This document shows positions 52,202-61,341 of a stretch of DNA of 64,000 nucleotides, in pieces (position 1 is the first letter of the stretch; each line of letters starts with the position of its first letter). The stretch covers positions 248,001-312,000 of the forward strand of contig NZ_LRXL01000026.1 in NCBI RefSeq assembly GCF_001637325.1, written 5' to 3'. Both the position numbers and the translations under genes were made by a program. Below the pieces are notes generated by a model that saw nothing but the letters and a program-made list of their open reading frames with translations, was not told the DNA's origin and searched no databases. Origin of the DNA: Cochleicola gelatinilyticus. GTDB taxonomy: Bacteria; Bacteroidota; Bacteroidia; Flavobacteriales; Flavobacteriaceae.

Positions 52202-53041
52202 TTATTTTTCCGAAGTAATATGAGATTGAGGTAATTGAAAAATATTGAGTTCTCCATTTTTACCATTAATTACATAGAGTTTACCTTCGATAATTAAAAC
52301 ATCTGAAGGAGCTTTAATGTGTTCTGTAATTTCATGTAGCAAATTCCCTTTTAAATCGAATACCAAAACCCGATCATTCCCGGTATCGGAAACAAAAACA
52401 TTAGTTTCATTTACAAAAAGTCCCTTAGGATGCTTCAGTTTGTTATCCTCACCAATTAGTAACATTGAATTTCCGCTCTTATCGAAAGCCTGAATACGGT
52501 TATTTCCGGTATCTGCAATCCATATTTTATCGGTAGAAATATGTACATCGGATGGATTTAATAACTCTCCTTTTTTATTTCCTTTGCTACCAATACTATT
52601 CCATATTTGGCCGTCTGTAGAAAATAAAATCCTATGGTTATTTTGATCGGAAATCCCCATTTCTCGCTGATACACAGAAACCGACGAAGGAGCATTCAAC
52701 TTCTCTTCCATAGGAACCACTCCACTGTTTACACCATCGGTCATGGTAATTTGTGCACTTCCTGATAGGGGAATAAAAATAAAACGTCCATCGCTAGCAA
52801 GGTGCATGGGTTTATTTAATGAGTCTTCTGTTCTCTTAATGACACCTTCAGAATCAATTAAAACTAGACGATTTTTATTCGGATCACTCAACCAGATTCC
52901 AATATCTGAATTAATAATTCCTTCTGGCTGAACTCCTTCTGTCTTTATAGTCTTAACATATTGCCAAACTATGCTTTCTGATGATTTATTACAGCCCATT
53001 AACAACAAAATGGTTACCGTTACAAATAAGATTTTTTTCAT
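52202..53041 (-). CDS. NHL-repeat lipoprotein
   Basis: 279 residues. Lipoprotein signal L-L-L-M-G-C (C17), then a beta-propeller of NHL repeats: recurrent W-I-A-D-T-G-N-N-R-I-Q-A-F-D and V-F-V-S-D-T-G-N-D-R-V-L-V-F-D units near 190-240. Such propellers bind ligands or partners. Same strand and very close to the TonB receptor, so probably an accessory surface or periplasmic component of that uptake system. Confidence 0.85.
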   Translation of the reverse strand: MKKILFVTVTILLLMGCNKSSESIVWQYVKTIKTEGVQPEGIINSDIGIWLSDPNKNRLVLIDSEGVIKRTEDSLNKPMHLASDGRFIFIPLSGSAQITMTDGVNSGVVPMEEKLNAPSSVSVYQREMGISDQNNHRILFSTDGQIWNSIGSKGNKKGELLNPSDVHISTDKIWIADTGNNRIQAFDKSGNSMLLIGEDNKLKHPKGLFVNETNVFVSDTGNDRVLVFDLKGNLLHEITEHIKAPSDVLIIEGKLYVINGKNGELNIFQLPQSHITSEK

Positions 53042-53171
53042 AACATTAAAAATTAAAAAAATATATAGGTTTAAAACTCCTTCTTGAAGTTCTGTTTTTG
53101 TAATTATTAAAGTGTACTAGAATTTTCGAACGATAAATACGTATTCGTGAAAATTCAATTAAAAAAAGAAA

Positions 53172-53576
53172 TCAAATAAGGAAGGTACTGAACAAGATAA
53201 GAAGGTTTTGCTCTAACGGTGGCGGATGATTTTCCGCATAAGAAAGTAATGATGCATTGTATTGTATTTCGCTCTGCAACTCATAAACAGGAACGGATGA
53301 AGTAATATAAATTGTAGTAAAATCGACCTGAAATTGCACTTTTGCAAAATGATCGTCGGTACTAATACTGGTGTAATGATTATCGCAACAATTGTGACTT
53401 GAAACCTTCATATCACAATTAGGACCTTTCATGTCTATTCCACAAGAAAGTTCTTTTTTACCAAAAGTTATTTCTGAAAGAATTTCAAAATCACCGCAAA
53501 AATGTTGTGCGTACGAAATACCTGTACTGCTTGTGAGCAGCAAAAGAATCATTACTATGGAAATAATTTTTTTCAC
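53172..53576 (-). CDS. HYC_CC_PP-type secreted protein
   Basis: 134 residues from the GTG at 53576 (a TTG one codon earlier overlaps the expected transcription start). Signal peptide with cleavage near Y-A-Q, then H-F-C, C-x-I-D-M-K-G-P-N-C, H-N-C-C-D-N-H and a final N-H-P-P-P-L motif: this spacing matches the HYC_CC_PP family, known from Bacteroidota next to TonB receptors for metals. Many His/Cys pairs suggest metal binding. Probably part of the same uptake cluster. Confidence 0.75.
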   Translation of the reverse strand: MKKIISIVMILLLLTSSTGISYAQHFCGDFEILSEITFGKKELSCGIDMKGPNCDMKVSSHNCCDNHYTSISTDDHFAKVQFQVDFTTIYITSSVPVYELQSEIQYNASLLSYAENHPPPLEQNLLILFSTFLI

Positions 53577-53581
53577 CAATG

Positions 53582-53589
53582 CAAAGATA
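53582..53589 (-). promoter_or_regulatory. -7 box before the HYC_CC_PP-type gene
   Basis: Minus strand TATCTTTG ends 6 bases before the GTG start, so the transcript is nearly leaderless. A TTG -33 element is not clear. Confidence 0.5.
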
Positions 53590-53643
53590 TAAAACTAAAC
53601 TTACTTTAAATAAGCGAAGAAACTCCTTTTAAATTATAGTCTT

Positions 53644-54189
53644 TTATTCAATCTTAGATTCTACTCTACCACATTTTAGCATTTTATCACCAAAGTATGG
53701 ATTTCTAATTTCCTTGCTCTCACTTAACCAATAGGCTCCAGTATTCCCAAAAGCCATTGGACAATATTGTTTATAAATTGTACCTGAAGTTAAGGCCCCA
53801 TCGATCATTTTCTCAACCCCTTTAGTAATTGAAACAAATTCTTTGCGTTGTACTTCTACATCCGCAGCATCTTGAAGGTTTTGAGTAGCTTGAAGTAACT
53901 CTTTATCTACACCAACATTTGCAAAGGCCGTCATTAAGTTTGATGCGGCTGCCGAAGCTTTTACATTATCGGTATAAACTAATGCTTTTTTAAGATTAAT
54001 GTAAGCAGTATAAGCACTTCCAATTTTGGGATCTTCAAATTCCACTCCCGTTACCGCTGCCACATCTTTGTCTTTCTCAAGGGTAGTTTCTACAGTTTTA
54101 ATTTCGGGAGTTGCTTCTTTGGTTTCATTTTTACACCCAATAAAAACAAGTGAACTAACCAAAAAAGTAATAAAGATATAATTTTTCAT
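53644..54189 (-). CDS. DUF3347 lipoprotein
   Basis: 181 residues. Lipoprotein signal L-V-F-I-G-C (C19), then the DUF3347 helical domain: Y-T-A-Y-I-N-L-K-K-A-L near 62-72 and the C-terminal Y-C-P-M-A-F-G-N-T-G-A-Y-W-L-S and G-D-K-M-L-K-C-G motifs. The C-P-M and M-L-K-C motifs are likely metal ligands; the domain occurs in copper/silver efflux adaptors. Likely a copper-handling periplasmic protein. Confidence 0.88.
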   Translation of the reverse strand: MKNYIFITFLVSSLVFIGCKNETKEATPEIKTVETTLEKDKDVAAVTGVEFEDPKIGSAYTAYINLKKALVYTDNVKASAAASNLMTAFANVGVDKELLQATQNLQDAADVEVQRKEFVSITKGVEKMIDGALTSGTIYKQYCPMAFGNTGAYWLSESKEIRNPYFGDKMLKCGRVESKIE

Positions 54190-54209
54190 AGTGCGTTTCT
54201 TTAGCTTTT

Positions 54210-54217
54210 CAAAGATA
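54210..54217 (-). promoter_or_regulatory. Probable -7 box of the DUF3347 gene
   Basis: Minus strand TATCTTTG, 21-28 bases before the ATG at 54189. Confidence 0.55.
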
Positions 54218-54227
54218 CCAAAATTTT

Positions 54228-54656
54228 CTACTTCTTACTAAGTTGAAAATAAAATGCAGGCACTAAAAGAAGTAATAATATTGGCTGAATTAAAAAGCGC
54301 CTTATATAAAACAATGCCATATACTCACCTGTTTCTGAAGTGAAAAGAAAAAATAAAAATAACAGCAAAAGCACCCCAAAAAACAAAATGTACATTACTA
54401 CGGAAAATAATAGAATTCCTTTTTTCTGAAATAAAACGAAAAGAACGGCTAGCGAAAGAACCGTATTTAGAAAAAAGCGAAAACCAATATTTGCAATTAA
54501 TTTGAACGTATTCATATCTGGAAGTGATTGTTGGCTATAATCACTTCTGAAGAAGGCAAGCAAAGGATCATAAAAAAGAGATTCTTCGAACATACGTATC
54601 ACTAAAAATCCAAAACCTAAAAGTGCTAGAAACCCTATTTTTAAAATTTTATTCAT
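54228..54656 (-). CDS. Exosortase F system-associated membrane protein
   Basis: 142 residues from the ATG at 54656, which overlaps the xrtF 3' end by 8 bases. About four membrane spans (about 5-25, 50-72, 78-100, 115-138). Position and size match the membrane protein that always accompanies XrtF in flavobacteria; an R-M-F-E-E-S-L-F-Y-D-P segment after the first span is typical. Role in the exosortase pathway is unknown. Confidence 0.82.
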   Translation of the reverse strand: MNKILKIGFLALLGFGFLVIRMFEESLFYDPLLAFFRSDYSQQSLPDMNTFKLIANIGFRFFLNTVLSLAVLFVLFQKKGILLFSVVMYILFFGVLLLLFLFFLFTSETGEYMALFYIRRFLIQPILLLLLVPAFYFQLSKK

Positions 54657-55203
54657 TTTTTTCGACCGCATTTGTGTTTAACATTCGAATCCAAAAAACC
54701 CATAATAAAAACACCATTCCATAGATAAGCGCAGGAAACAAAACACCGTGTAATATTTTTTCGTGTTGTGGGTATGCATGTAGCGCTATAGCTAAAATGA
54801 TAATTCGGGCAATATTCATCGCGTAAATTAAAACCGCTCCTGTAACTAAGAATAGAAATGTTTTTTTAAAACCTTCTGCAAAAGCAACTACAAAAGCAAA
54901 AAACAAGATTATAATACTAACAGCATTACAACCTTCAACAATGCTAGCAAGATAAGTTCCATTCATATTTAAAACCATTTGAGGCTTAAACTCGTGAGGA
55001 AGAATTGTCGCATTATAACCAAATCCTTGGATGGCATTTGTGCTTTGCTTTGCTACTAAATGGGTAATAGGATCGGGATAATACATACTGTTTGTAGACA
55101 GGTGCAAGTACCCTGCATAAAGTAAGCTAAGTATTAGGTATGTTCCAAAAAACAACCCTATAAACCGAACAACGCTTGCATATTTTAAAAAGAGTGATTT
55201 CAA
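54649..55203 (-). CDS. xrtF: Exosortase XrtF
   Basis: 184 residues with about six membrane spans. The transpeptidase-like triad is present: C92 in V-E-G-C-N-A-V, R133 in N-I-A-R-I-I, and H152 in K-I-L-H-G-V-L-F-P. Exosortases cut C-terminal sorting signals and hand proteins on to the cell surface. No substrate with a visible PEP-CTERM-like tail is seen in this window. Divergent from the GAF gene. Confidence 0.93.
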   Translation of the reverse strand: MKSLFLKYASVVRFIGLFFGTYLILSLLYAGYLHLSTNSMYYPDPITHLVAKQSTNAIQGFGYNATILPHEFKPQMVLNMNGTYLASIVEGCNAVSIIILFFAFVVAFAEGFKKTFLFLVTGAVLIYAMNIARIIILAIALHAYPQHEKILHGVLFPALIYGMVFLLWVFWIRMLNTNAVEKNE

Positions 55204-55289
55204 TCGATTCTATGATTTTAACAAAAATACAGCATTCTATGTTGGCAGATGAAGCGTTTTTAAAATACATTTACTTAAAATTAGACACC

Positions 55290-55745
55290 ATGCCTTTTGA
55301 TGCTTTAAAACCTAAAGTAAATACAATTTTAGCGAACGACCGTGAAACTAGCGAGCAACGACTTATCGAAGTATGTGAGCTGCTACAAAGCTCTATTGGA
55401 TATTACGACTGGGTTGGATTTTATTTTGCGAACGAAGCCGAACGAACCTTGCACCTTAAAGCTTTTGCAGGTGAACCCACAGAACACACCGTTATTCCTT
55501 TTGGAAAAGGTATTTGTGGACAAGTTGCCGAAAGCAATGCAAATTTTGTAGTACCAGATGTAAAAGCACAAAACAACTACATCGCCTGCAATCTGTATGT
55601 AAAAGCTGAAATTGTGGTTCCTTTATTTAAAGACGGAGTGAATATTGGGCAAATAGATATTGATTCTCATATTGCCGATCCCTTTTCTATTGAAGACGAA
55701 CGATTTTTAGAATGGGTTAATGAAAAAGTAGCGTTGATTTTATAA
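55290..55745 (+). CDS. GAF-domain free methionine-(R)-sulfoxide reductase-like protein
   Basis: 151 residues from the ATG at 55290. Alignment by eye with the E. coli enzyme places W-V-G-F-Y-F, G-K-G-I-C-G and I-A-C-N-L-Y-V-K-A-E-I-V-V-P in register, so two catalytic cysteines are present. The enzyme reduces free methionine-R-sulfoxide. Longer frames start at 55212 or 55239, but the extra N-terminus has no counterpart in the family and would overlap the xrtF control region. Confidence 0.85.
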   Translation: MPFDALKPKVNTILANDRETSEQRLIEVCELLQSSIGYYDWVGFYFANEAERTLHLKAFAGEPTEHTVIPFGKGICGQVAESNANFVVPDVKAQNNYIACNLYVKAEIVVPLFKDGVNIGQIDIDSHIADPFSIEDERFLEWVNEKVALIL

Positions 55746-55816
55746 CTACTATAACAGCACCACTAGCTATTTTATCTGTACACTTCCATATTTTTAGTTT
55801 AAGCACTTGATCGAAC

Positions 55817-57073
55817 TTACATTCCTGTACGAATTGCTTCTACTGGATCTAATTTTGAAGCAGAAATCGCAGGTAGTATTCCCGCTATCAATCCAATTAT
55901 TGCAGAAATCGCTGTTCCTAAAAACATATTCCAGGGAGAAAGTACAAATTCGAAATCACCAGTAAACTGCGATGCCAGTAGCGAAACAAAAAACACTAAA
56001 ACAAGTCCAATTAATCCTCCAATAACTGCCAGGATCACTGCTTCAAATAAAAATTGAAACAGTATAAATTTGTTTTTGGCGCCCAATGATTTTTGAATTC
56101 CAATTAAATTCGTTCGTTCTTTTACACTTACAAACATGATATTGGCAATTCCGAAGCCACCTACTAACAATGAAAATCCGCTGATAAGCCATCCGATTGA
56201 ATTCATAGTACCCGTAATATCATCGATAAAATCTGCAAACCCTTGCAACTGATTCACAAAGAAAGTATTTCCCTCATCAGGCCGTAATCCTCGTTTTAAT
56301 CGTAGTTGCTGAGTTAATAAAGCTATAAACTCAGCATTATCGACACCTTTCTCAGGTTTCACAACAATTTGCGGAAAGGTACTTTTGTTATTATCGCCAA
56401 AAATACGACGCACCATATTCACAGGAATCCAAACTGAAGTATCTTTTGAGCCTCCAAACAAACCAGAGCCCTCTCTTTCCAGCACACCAATTACCGAAAA
56501 CTTTCTTCCGTAGAGCCGTATTTCATTACCTATTGCATTTTGTGCACCTCCAAATAATTCTTCAGCAATTTTATCTCCTAACACAACTACAGGAGAACCA
56601 CTGTTCGATTCAGATTCATTGAAAAAACGTCCCTCTGCAAGCTGAAGCGATTCGATATAATAATAACTATCGGTCACCGAAGCTACTGGTACATCATCTA
56701 CTTGTCGATCTTCATATTTAATAGTTTCATTGGGAACATTCATAGTAAATGTTGCGGCATCGAGATTAGGAGTATATCGTTCGATGTGTTGAAATTCTTC
56801 GTAAGTCACGTCTGGAAACTGTTGTGATTTCCATCGTGGAATATCAGTTTGACCAAAAGAAAAACGCATAATAATTATAGTACTAGTGTCTAAACTACTA
56901 ATACTTCCTTCAATTTCTTTTTTCAACGAATCGACTGCCGCCAGTACAGCAATAATAGAAAAGATACCAATTGTAACACCTACCAACGACAAAAATGTGC
57001 GTAGTTTGTTGTTTTTTAATGCGTTAATCGCAAAATTAAAACTTTCTTTAAGAACACGAAGATAAATTAGCAT
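55817..57073 (-). CDS. MacB/FtsX-type ABC transporter permease
   Basis: 418 residues. One N-terminal span (about 22-45, after K-N-N-K-L-R-T-F-L-S), a large periplasmic domain (about 50-280) and three C-terminal spans (about 285-310, 335-360, 375-400) with E-A-I-R-T-G-M at the end. This is the MacB-like permease fold. No ATPase or adaptor gene is adjacent, so its partners lie elsewhere or it belongs to a stand-alone pair. Substrate unknown. Confidence 0.9.
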   Translation of the reverse strand: MLIYLRVLKESFNFAINALKNNKLRTFLSLVGVTIGIFSIIAVLAAVDSLKKEIEGSISSLDTSTIIIMRFSFGQTDIPRWKSQQFPDVTYEEFQHIERYTPNLDAATFTMNVPNETIKYEDRQVDDVPVASVTDSYYYIESLQLAEGRFFNESESNSGSPVVVLGDKIAEELFGGAQNAIGNEIRLYGRKFSVIGVLEREGSGLFGGSKDTSVWIPVNMVRRIFGDNNKSTFPQIVVKPEKGVDNAEFIALLTQQLRLKRGLRPDEGNTFFVNQLQGFADFIDDITGTMNSIGWLISGFSLLVGGFGIANIMFVSVKERTNLIGIQKSLGAKNKFILFQFLFEAVILAVIGGLIGLVLVFFVSLLASQFTGDFEFVLSPWNMFLGTAISAIIGLIAGILPAISASKLDPVEAIRTGM

Positions 57074-57270
57074 GTGGGTTATACTGGTAATTGGTTAAAA
57101 TTATGCATTCATAGTTTAAGTGTAAAACCTTATTCTTTTTAATTCATTTCTGCTATTCGAAACATAGCGCACCTTCAATCTATAAAAACAGTAACATCAT
57201 CGAACAATAAAGTTATGAAACGTATGACGTTTTCTATTAACAATTGTTACAAAATTATACGTTGATTATG

Positions 57271-57278
57271 TATTTTTG
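57271..57278 (+). promoter_or_regulatory. Probable -7 box of purH
   Basis: TATTTTTG, 39-46 bases before the purH ATG. The best TTG lies 24 bases upstream, longer than usual. Confidence 0.55.
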
Positions 57279-57316
57279 CACCTTTTAAGACCAAAATTTC
57301 TTAACACATAACTTCC

Positions 57317-58849
57317 ATGAGTGCCACAAAAAAAATAACCTCAGCATTAATTTCTGTATTTCATAAAGACGGGCTTGCGCCTATTGTAAAAAAACTGGAC
57401 GAACTAGGTGTGATGATCTACTCTACAGGAGGTACTCAAAAATTTATTAATGATCTAGGAATTAATGTAATTCCTGTGGAGGATGTTACAGATTACCCTT
57501 CCATTCTAGGAGGACGGGTTAAAACATTGCACCCAAAAGTTTTTGGAGGAATTCTAAACCGTCAAGACAACGAGAATGATGTTCGGGAAATGGGGCAATA
57601 TAATATACCGCAATTAGATGTGGTAATTGTTGATCTATACCCTTTCGAAAAAACTGTAGCTTCAGGCGCTTCCGAAGCAGATATAATTGAAAAAATCGAT
57701 ATCGGCGGTATTTCATTAATTCGTGCTGCAGCAAAGAATTTTAAAGACACCGTCTGTGTATCTTCTATGGAAGATTATTCAGAATTCTTGGAAGCACTTT
57801 CAGAAGACCAAGGAAATATTTCATTAGCAACACGAAAAAAATTCGCTGCAAAAGCGTTTAATGTTTCTTCAAATTACGACACAGCGATTTTCAATTATTT
57901 CAATTTAGACCGTAGTATTCCTGCATTAAAGATAAGTGAGACGAATGGGAAAGTGTTGCGTTATGGAGAAAATCCACACCAAAAAGGATACTTCTTCGGT
58001 GATTTCGAAGCCATGTTCGACAAGCTTCACGGAAAAGAATTAAGTTATAACAATTTGTTAGATGTTGATGCCGCAGTAAATTTAATGAATGAATTTACCG
58101 GAGAAGATCCAACTTTTGCAATCTTAAAACACAACAATGCTTGTGGAATTGCTCAGCGGGACAGTATCCTTGAAGCGTATGAAGCAGCCTTAGCTGGAGA
58201 TTCAATTTCAGCATTTGGTGGAATTTTAATTTGTAATACTGAAATAGATGAACCTACCGCAGATGAAATACATAAATTATTTTGTGAAGTTGTAATCGCT
58301 CCTTCTTTTTCTGAAGCTGCTTTAAAAATATTAAAAGGAAAAAAGAACCGAATTTTATTAATTCAGAAAGAGACTGCCTTACCGCAAACTACCACACGGA
58401 GTTGCCTTAACGGAGCGCTCGTTCAAGATAAAGATAATATTACCGACAGCATTGACAGATTAACTCATGCAACTAACAATAAACCCGACGCAAATGAGTT
58501 AAAAGATTTGATCTTTGCATCTAAGGTTTGTAAACACACAAAATCTAATACAATTGTGCTCGCAAGAGGAAGGCAGTTGTGTGCAAGTGGTACGGGACAG
58601 ACCTCAAGAGTTGATGCCTTAAAGCAAGCTATAGAAAAAGCAAAATCGTTTAATTTCGACCTTAATGGAGCGGTGATGGCAAGTGATGCATTTTTCCCAT
58701 TTCCAGATTGTGTAGAAATAGCAGATAACGCAGGGATCACTGCAGTAATTCAGCCTGGAGGTTCTATTAAAGATCAGCAGAGCATCGATTATTGCAACGA
58801 ACATAAAATGGCGATGGTATTTACAGGTACTCGTCATTTTAAGCATTAA
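57317..58849 (+). CDS. purH: Bifunctional AICAR formyltransferase/IMP cyclohydrolase PurH
   Basis: 510 residues, full length. N-terminal MGS-like IMP cyclohydrolase domain (S-T-G-G-T near 33, G-R-V-K-T-L-H-P-K near 66), then the formyltransferase domain with K-H-N-N-A-C-G near 271 containing the catalytic lysine-histidine. Makes the last two steps of purine synthesis from AICAR to IMP. Its stop lies 8 bases before the mreB promoter. Confidence 0.98.
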   Translation: MSATKKITSALISVFHKDGLAPIVKKLDELGVMIYSTGGTQKFINDLGINVIPVEDVTDYPSILGGRVKTLHPKVFGGILNRQDNENDVREMGQYNIPQLDVVIVDLYPFEKTVASGASEADIIEKIDIGGISLIRAAAKNFKDTVCVSSMEDYSEFLEALSEDQGNISLATRKKFAAKAFNVSSNYDTAIFNYFNLDRSIPALKISETNGKVLRYGENPHQKGYFFGDFEAMFDKLHGKELSYNNLLDVDAAVNLMNEFTGEDPTFAILKHNNACGIAQRDSILEAYEAALAGDSISAFGGILICNTEIDEPTADEIHKLFCEVVIAPSFSEAALKILKGKKNRILLIQKETALPQTTTRSCLNGALVQDKDNITDSIDRLTHATNNKPDANELKDLIFASKVCKHTKSNTIVLARGRQLCASGTGQTSRVDALKQAIEKAKSFNFDLNGAVMASDAFFPFPDCVEIADNAGITAVIQPGGSIKDQQSIDYCNEHKMAMVFTGTRHFKH

Positions 58850-58856
58850 ATTTTAT

Positions 58857-58864
58857 TACATTTG
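58857..58864 (+). promoter_or_regulatory. -7 box of mreB operon
   Basis: TACATTTG (TAnnTTTG), 52-59 bases before the mreB ATG. -33 element unclear. Confidence 0.6.
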
Positions 58865-58915
58865 TGACATACAGAATTTTAACACGTTTTATCACCAATA
58901 CTGCACCAATAACTT

Positions 58916-59944
58916 ATGGGATTTTTTGACTTCTTAACCGAAGAAATAGCGATCGATTTAGGAACAGCCAATACACTTATTATTCATAATGATAAAGTTG
59001 TTGTTGACGCTCCATCCATTGTAGCACGCGACCGCACCACAGGCAAAATTATCGCAGTGGGAAGAGAGGCTGCGATGATGCAAGGAAAAACACACGAAAA
59101 CATTAAAACCATTCGTCCTTTAAAAGACGGTGTTATTGCCGATTTCGATGCCAGTGAGAAGATGATCAATATGTTCATTAAAGACATCCCTGCGCTAAAA
59201 AAGAAATGGTTAACCCCATCACTTCGTATGGTGATCTGTATTCCAAGTGGTATTACCGAAGTTGAAATGCGCGCAGTAAAAGAAAGTGCAGAACGAGTAA
59301 ACGGAAAAGAAGTATACCTCATTCACGAACCTATGGCTGCGGCTATTGGTATTGGAGTTGATATTATGCAACCCAAAGGAAATATGGTTGTAGATATAGG
59401 AGGTGGTACCACAGAGATCGCGGTAATCGCGCTGGGTGGTATTGTTTGTGACAAATCGGTTAAAATTGCAGGAGATGTATTCACCAACGACATTGTGTAT
59501 TACATGCGAACACAACACAATTTATACGTAGGAGAGCGTTCTGCTGAAAAAATTAAAATACAAATTGGTGCCGCTACTGAAGACCTTGAACTTCCTCCAG
59601 AAGATATGGCAGTGCAAGGACGTGATTTACTCACAGGAAAACCAAAACAAGTACAAGCCTCCTATCGTGAAATTGCAAAAGCATTAGACAAATCCATACT
59701 TCGAATTGAAGATGCAGTAATGGAAACCTTATCGCAAACACCACCCGAATTAGCCGCTGATATTTATAATACTGGAATCTATCTTGCTGGTGGTGGATCT
59801 ATGCTACGCGGACTAGACAAACGACTATCACAAAAAACAGATCTTCCTGTATATATTGCCGAAGATCCATTAAGAGCAGTAGTTCGTGGCACAGGAATCT
59901 GTCTTAAAAACCTAAGTAAATACAAGAGCGTATTGATCAAATAA
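58916..59944 (+). CDS. mreB: Actin-like cell-shape protein MreB
   Basis: 342 residues. Actin-fold phosphate loops: I-D-L-G-T-A-N-T near 12-19 and D-I-G-G-G-T-T-E near 160-167, plus the adenosine motif L-A-G-G-G-S near 285. Forms membrane-bound filaments that guide side-wall synthesis in rods. First gene of the mreBCD-mrdA-rodA operon. Confidence 0.98.
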   Translation: MGFFDFLTEEIAIDLGTANTLIIHNDKVVVDAPSIVARDRTTGKIIAVGREAAMMQGKTHENIKTIRPLKDGVIADFDASEKMINMFIKDIPALKKKWLTPSLRMVICIPSGITEVEMRAVKESAERVNGKEVYLIHEPMAAAIGIGVDIMQPKGNMVVDIGGGTTEIAVIALGGIVCDKSVKIAGDVFTNDIVYYMRTQHNLYVGERSAEKIKIQIGAATEDLELPPEDMAVQGRDLLTGKPKQVQASYREIAKALDKSILRIEDAVMETLSQTPPELAADIYNTGIYLAGGGSMLRGLDKRLSQKTDLPVYIAEDPLRAVVRGTGICLKNLSKYKSVLIK

Positions 59945-59984
59945 CAAGCTGATTAATTTACGTCACTGCTAAAACCCCTAAAGC

Positions 59985-60812
59985 GTGCAACAGATCATTT
60001 TCTTTTTTATTCGGAATAAGAACTTCCTGTTGTTTGCATTGCTTTTTTTTATCTCTTTTATTCTTACCGTTCAATCACACTCGTTTCATACTTCTAAATT
60101 TGTAAGTTCTGCGAATTTTTTTAGCGGCGGAATTTATTCTATTAGAAATAATGTGACCGATTATTTTAGACTAGGAGATGAGAATAAAAATCTGATCGAA
60201 GAAAATATGCGCCTTCGAAAGCAATTAGAAGGTTTTAAAAATGGAGAAATAAGTGTTAAAATCGATAGCAGCCTATTGCCTTCACGCTATATGTTTAGTA
60301 GCGCGAGAGTAATAAATAATTCGTATTCAAGATCTAAAAACTTTATTACACTAAATAAAGGGGCTTCCGATAGTTTAAAGGCCGATATGGGCGCCATTAC
60401 TTCAAAAGGTATTGTGGGTATAATTAATAAAACCTCTAAGAATTACGCTACAGTGCAATCGATTCTAAACACGAACAGCCAAATTAATGCGAAACTGAAA
60501 AAATCGAATCATTTTGGATCGTTGGTCTGGAATACTAAAGATCCAAATGTAGTACAACTTATTGATGTTCCTCGCTTAGCACCTGTGATGGTAGGCGATA
60601 CTATTGTTACTGGAGGACGCTCAACCATTTTCCCAAAAGGTATATTAATTGGAATTATCAAAGAATTTGAACTGGGGAAAGACGATAATTATTACGATCT
60701 GGATATATTATTATTTAACGACATGACTAGTATAGATCATGTTTACCTCATAAAGAACACCGAAGCGGAAGAGATTAAAGAACTGGAAAAATCGGTAAAC
60801 GATGCAGAATAG
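59985..60812 (+). CDS. mreC: Cell-shape protein MreC
   Basis: 275 residues starting with GTG at 59985 (Q-Q-I-I-F-F-F-I-R-N). N-terminal span (about 12-30), coiled coil (about 60-85), then the beta-barrel pair with G-I-V-G-I-I-N-K-T near 140 and D-T-I-V-T-G-G-R-S near 200. Periplasmic scaffold activating PBP2. Overlaps mreD by 11 bases. Confidence 0.95.
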   Translation: MQQIIFFFIRNKNFLLFALLFFISFILTVQSHSFHTSKFVSSANFFSGGIYSIRNNVTDYFRLGDENKNLIEENMRLRKQLEGFKNGEISVKIDSSLLPSRYMFSSARVINNSYSRSKNFITLNKGASDSLKADMGAITSKGIVGIINKTSKNYATVQSILNTNSQINAKLKKSNHFGSLVWNTKDPNVVQLIDVPRLAPVMVGDTIVTGGRSTIFPKGILIGIIKEFELGKDDNYYDLDILLFNDMTSIDHVYLIKNTEAEEIKELEKSVNDAE

Positions 60813-61308
60813 TGACATTATAACAAACTTGTTTCGATTTGTTGCTCTAGTATTGCTTCAAGCCCTGCTCTTAAACCATATTAATTTTTTAGGATACATT
60901 AACCCCTATCTTTATATTATTTTCATTTTAGTATTCCCCTTCGACGGAAACAAATCATTGCTAATATTTTTAAGCTTTTTACTAGGACTAAGTATCGACA
61001 TATTTAGTGATTCTGGAGGAGTTCATGCAGCCGCCTCCGTTTTTATCGCTTATATTCGCCCACTAGCCTTAAAGTTTTCGTTTGGAGTAAGTTACGAATA
61101 CAACATGATTAAATTAAACAAAGCCCCGGTAACCGAAAGAATTGTTTATATCACCATCATGGTACTGCTTCATCATTTCATTTTATTTATTTTTGAAATT
61201 TTTAGCCTTCAACACATACTCTTGATACTAAAATCTACGTTATTTTCAGGAGTATTCAGTACGATATTAATTTTGTGCACCTTACTTTTGTTCAGCCGCA
61301 AGAACTAA
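60802..61308 (+). CDS. mreD: Cell-shape protein MreD
   Basis: 168 residues with about five or six membrane spans. The P-F-D-G-N-K-S segment after the second span and G-L-S-I-D-I-F-S-D are typical of MreD. Works with MreC and RodA-PBP2. Starts inside the mreC 3' end. Confidence 0.92.
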   Translation: MQNSDIITNLFRFVALVLLQALLLNHINFLGYINPYLYIIFILVFPFDGNKSLLIFLSFLLGLSIDIFSDSGGVHAAASVFIAYIRPLALKFSFGVSYEYNMIKLNKAPVTERIVYITIMVLLHHFILFIFEIFSLQHILLILKSTLFSGVFSTILILCTLLLFSRKN

Positions 61309-61341
61309 TTTGAAAATCCCCGAAAATTACTTCGGAAACAA

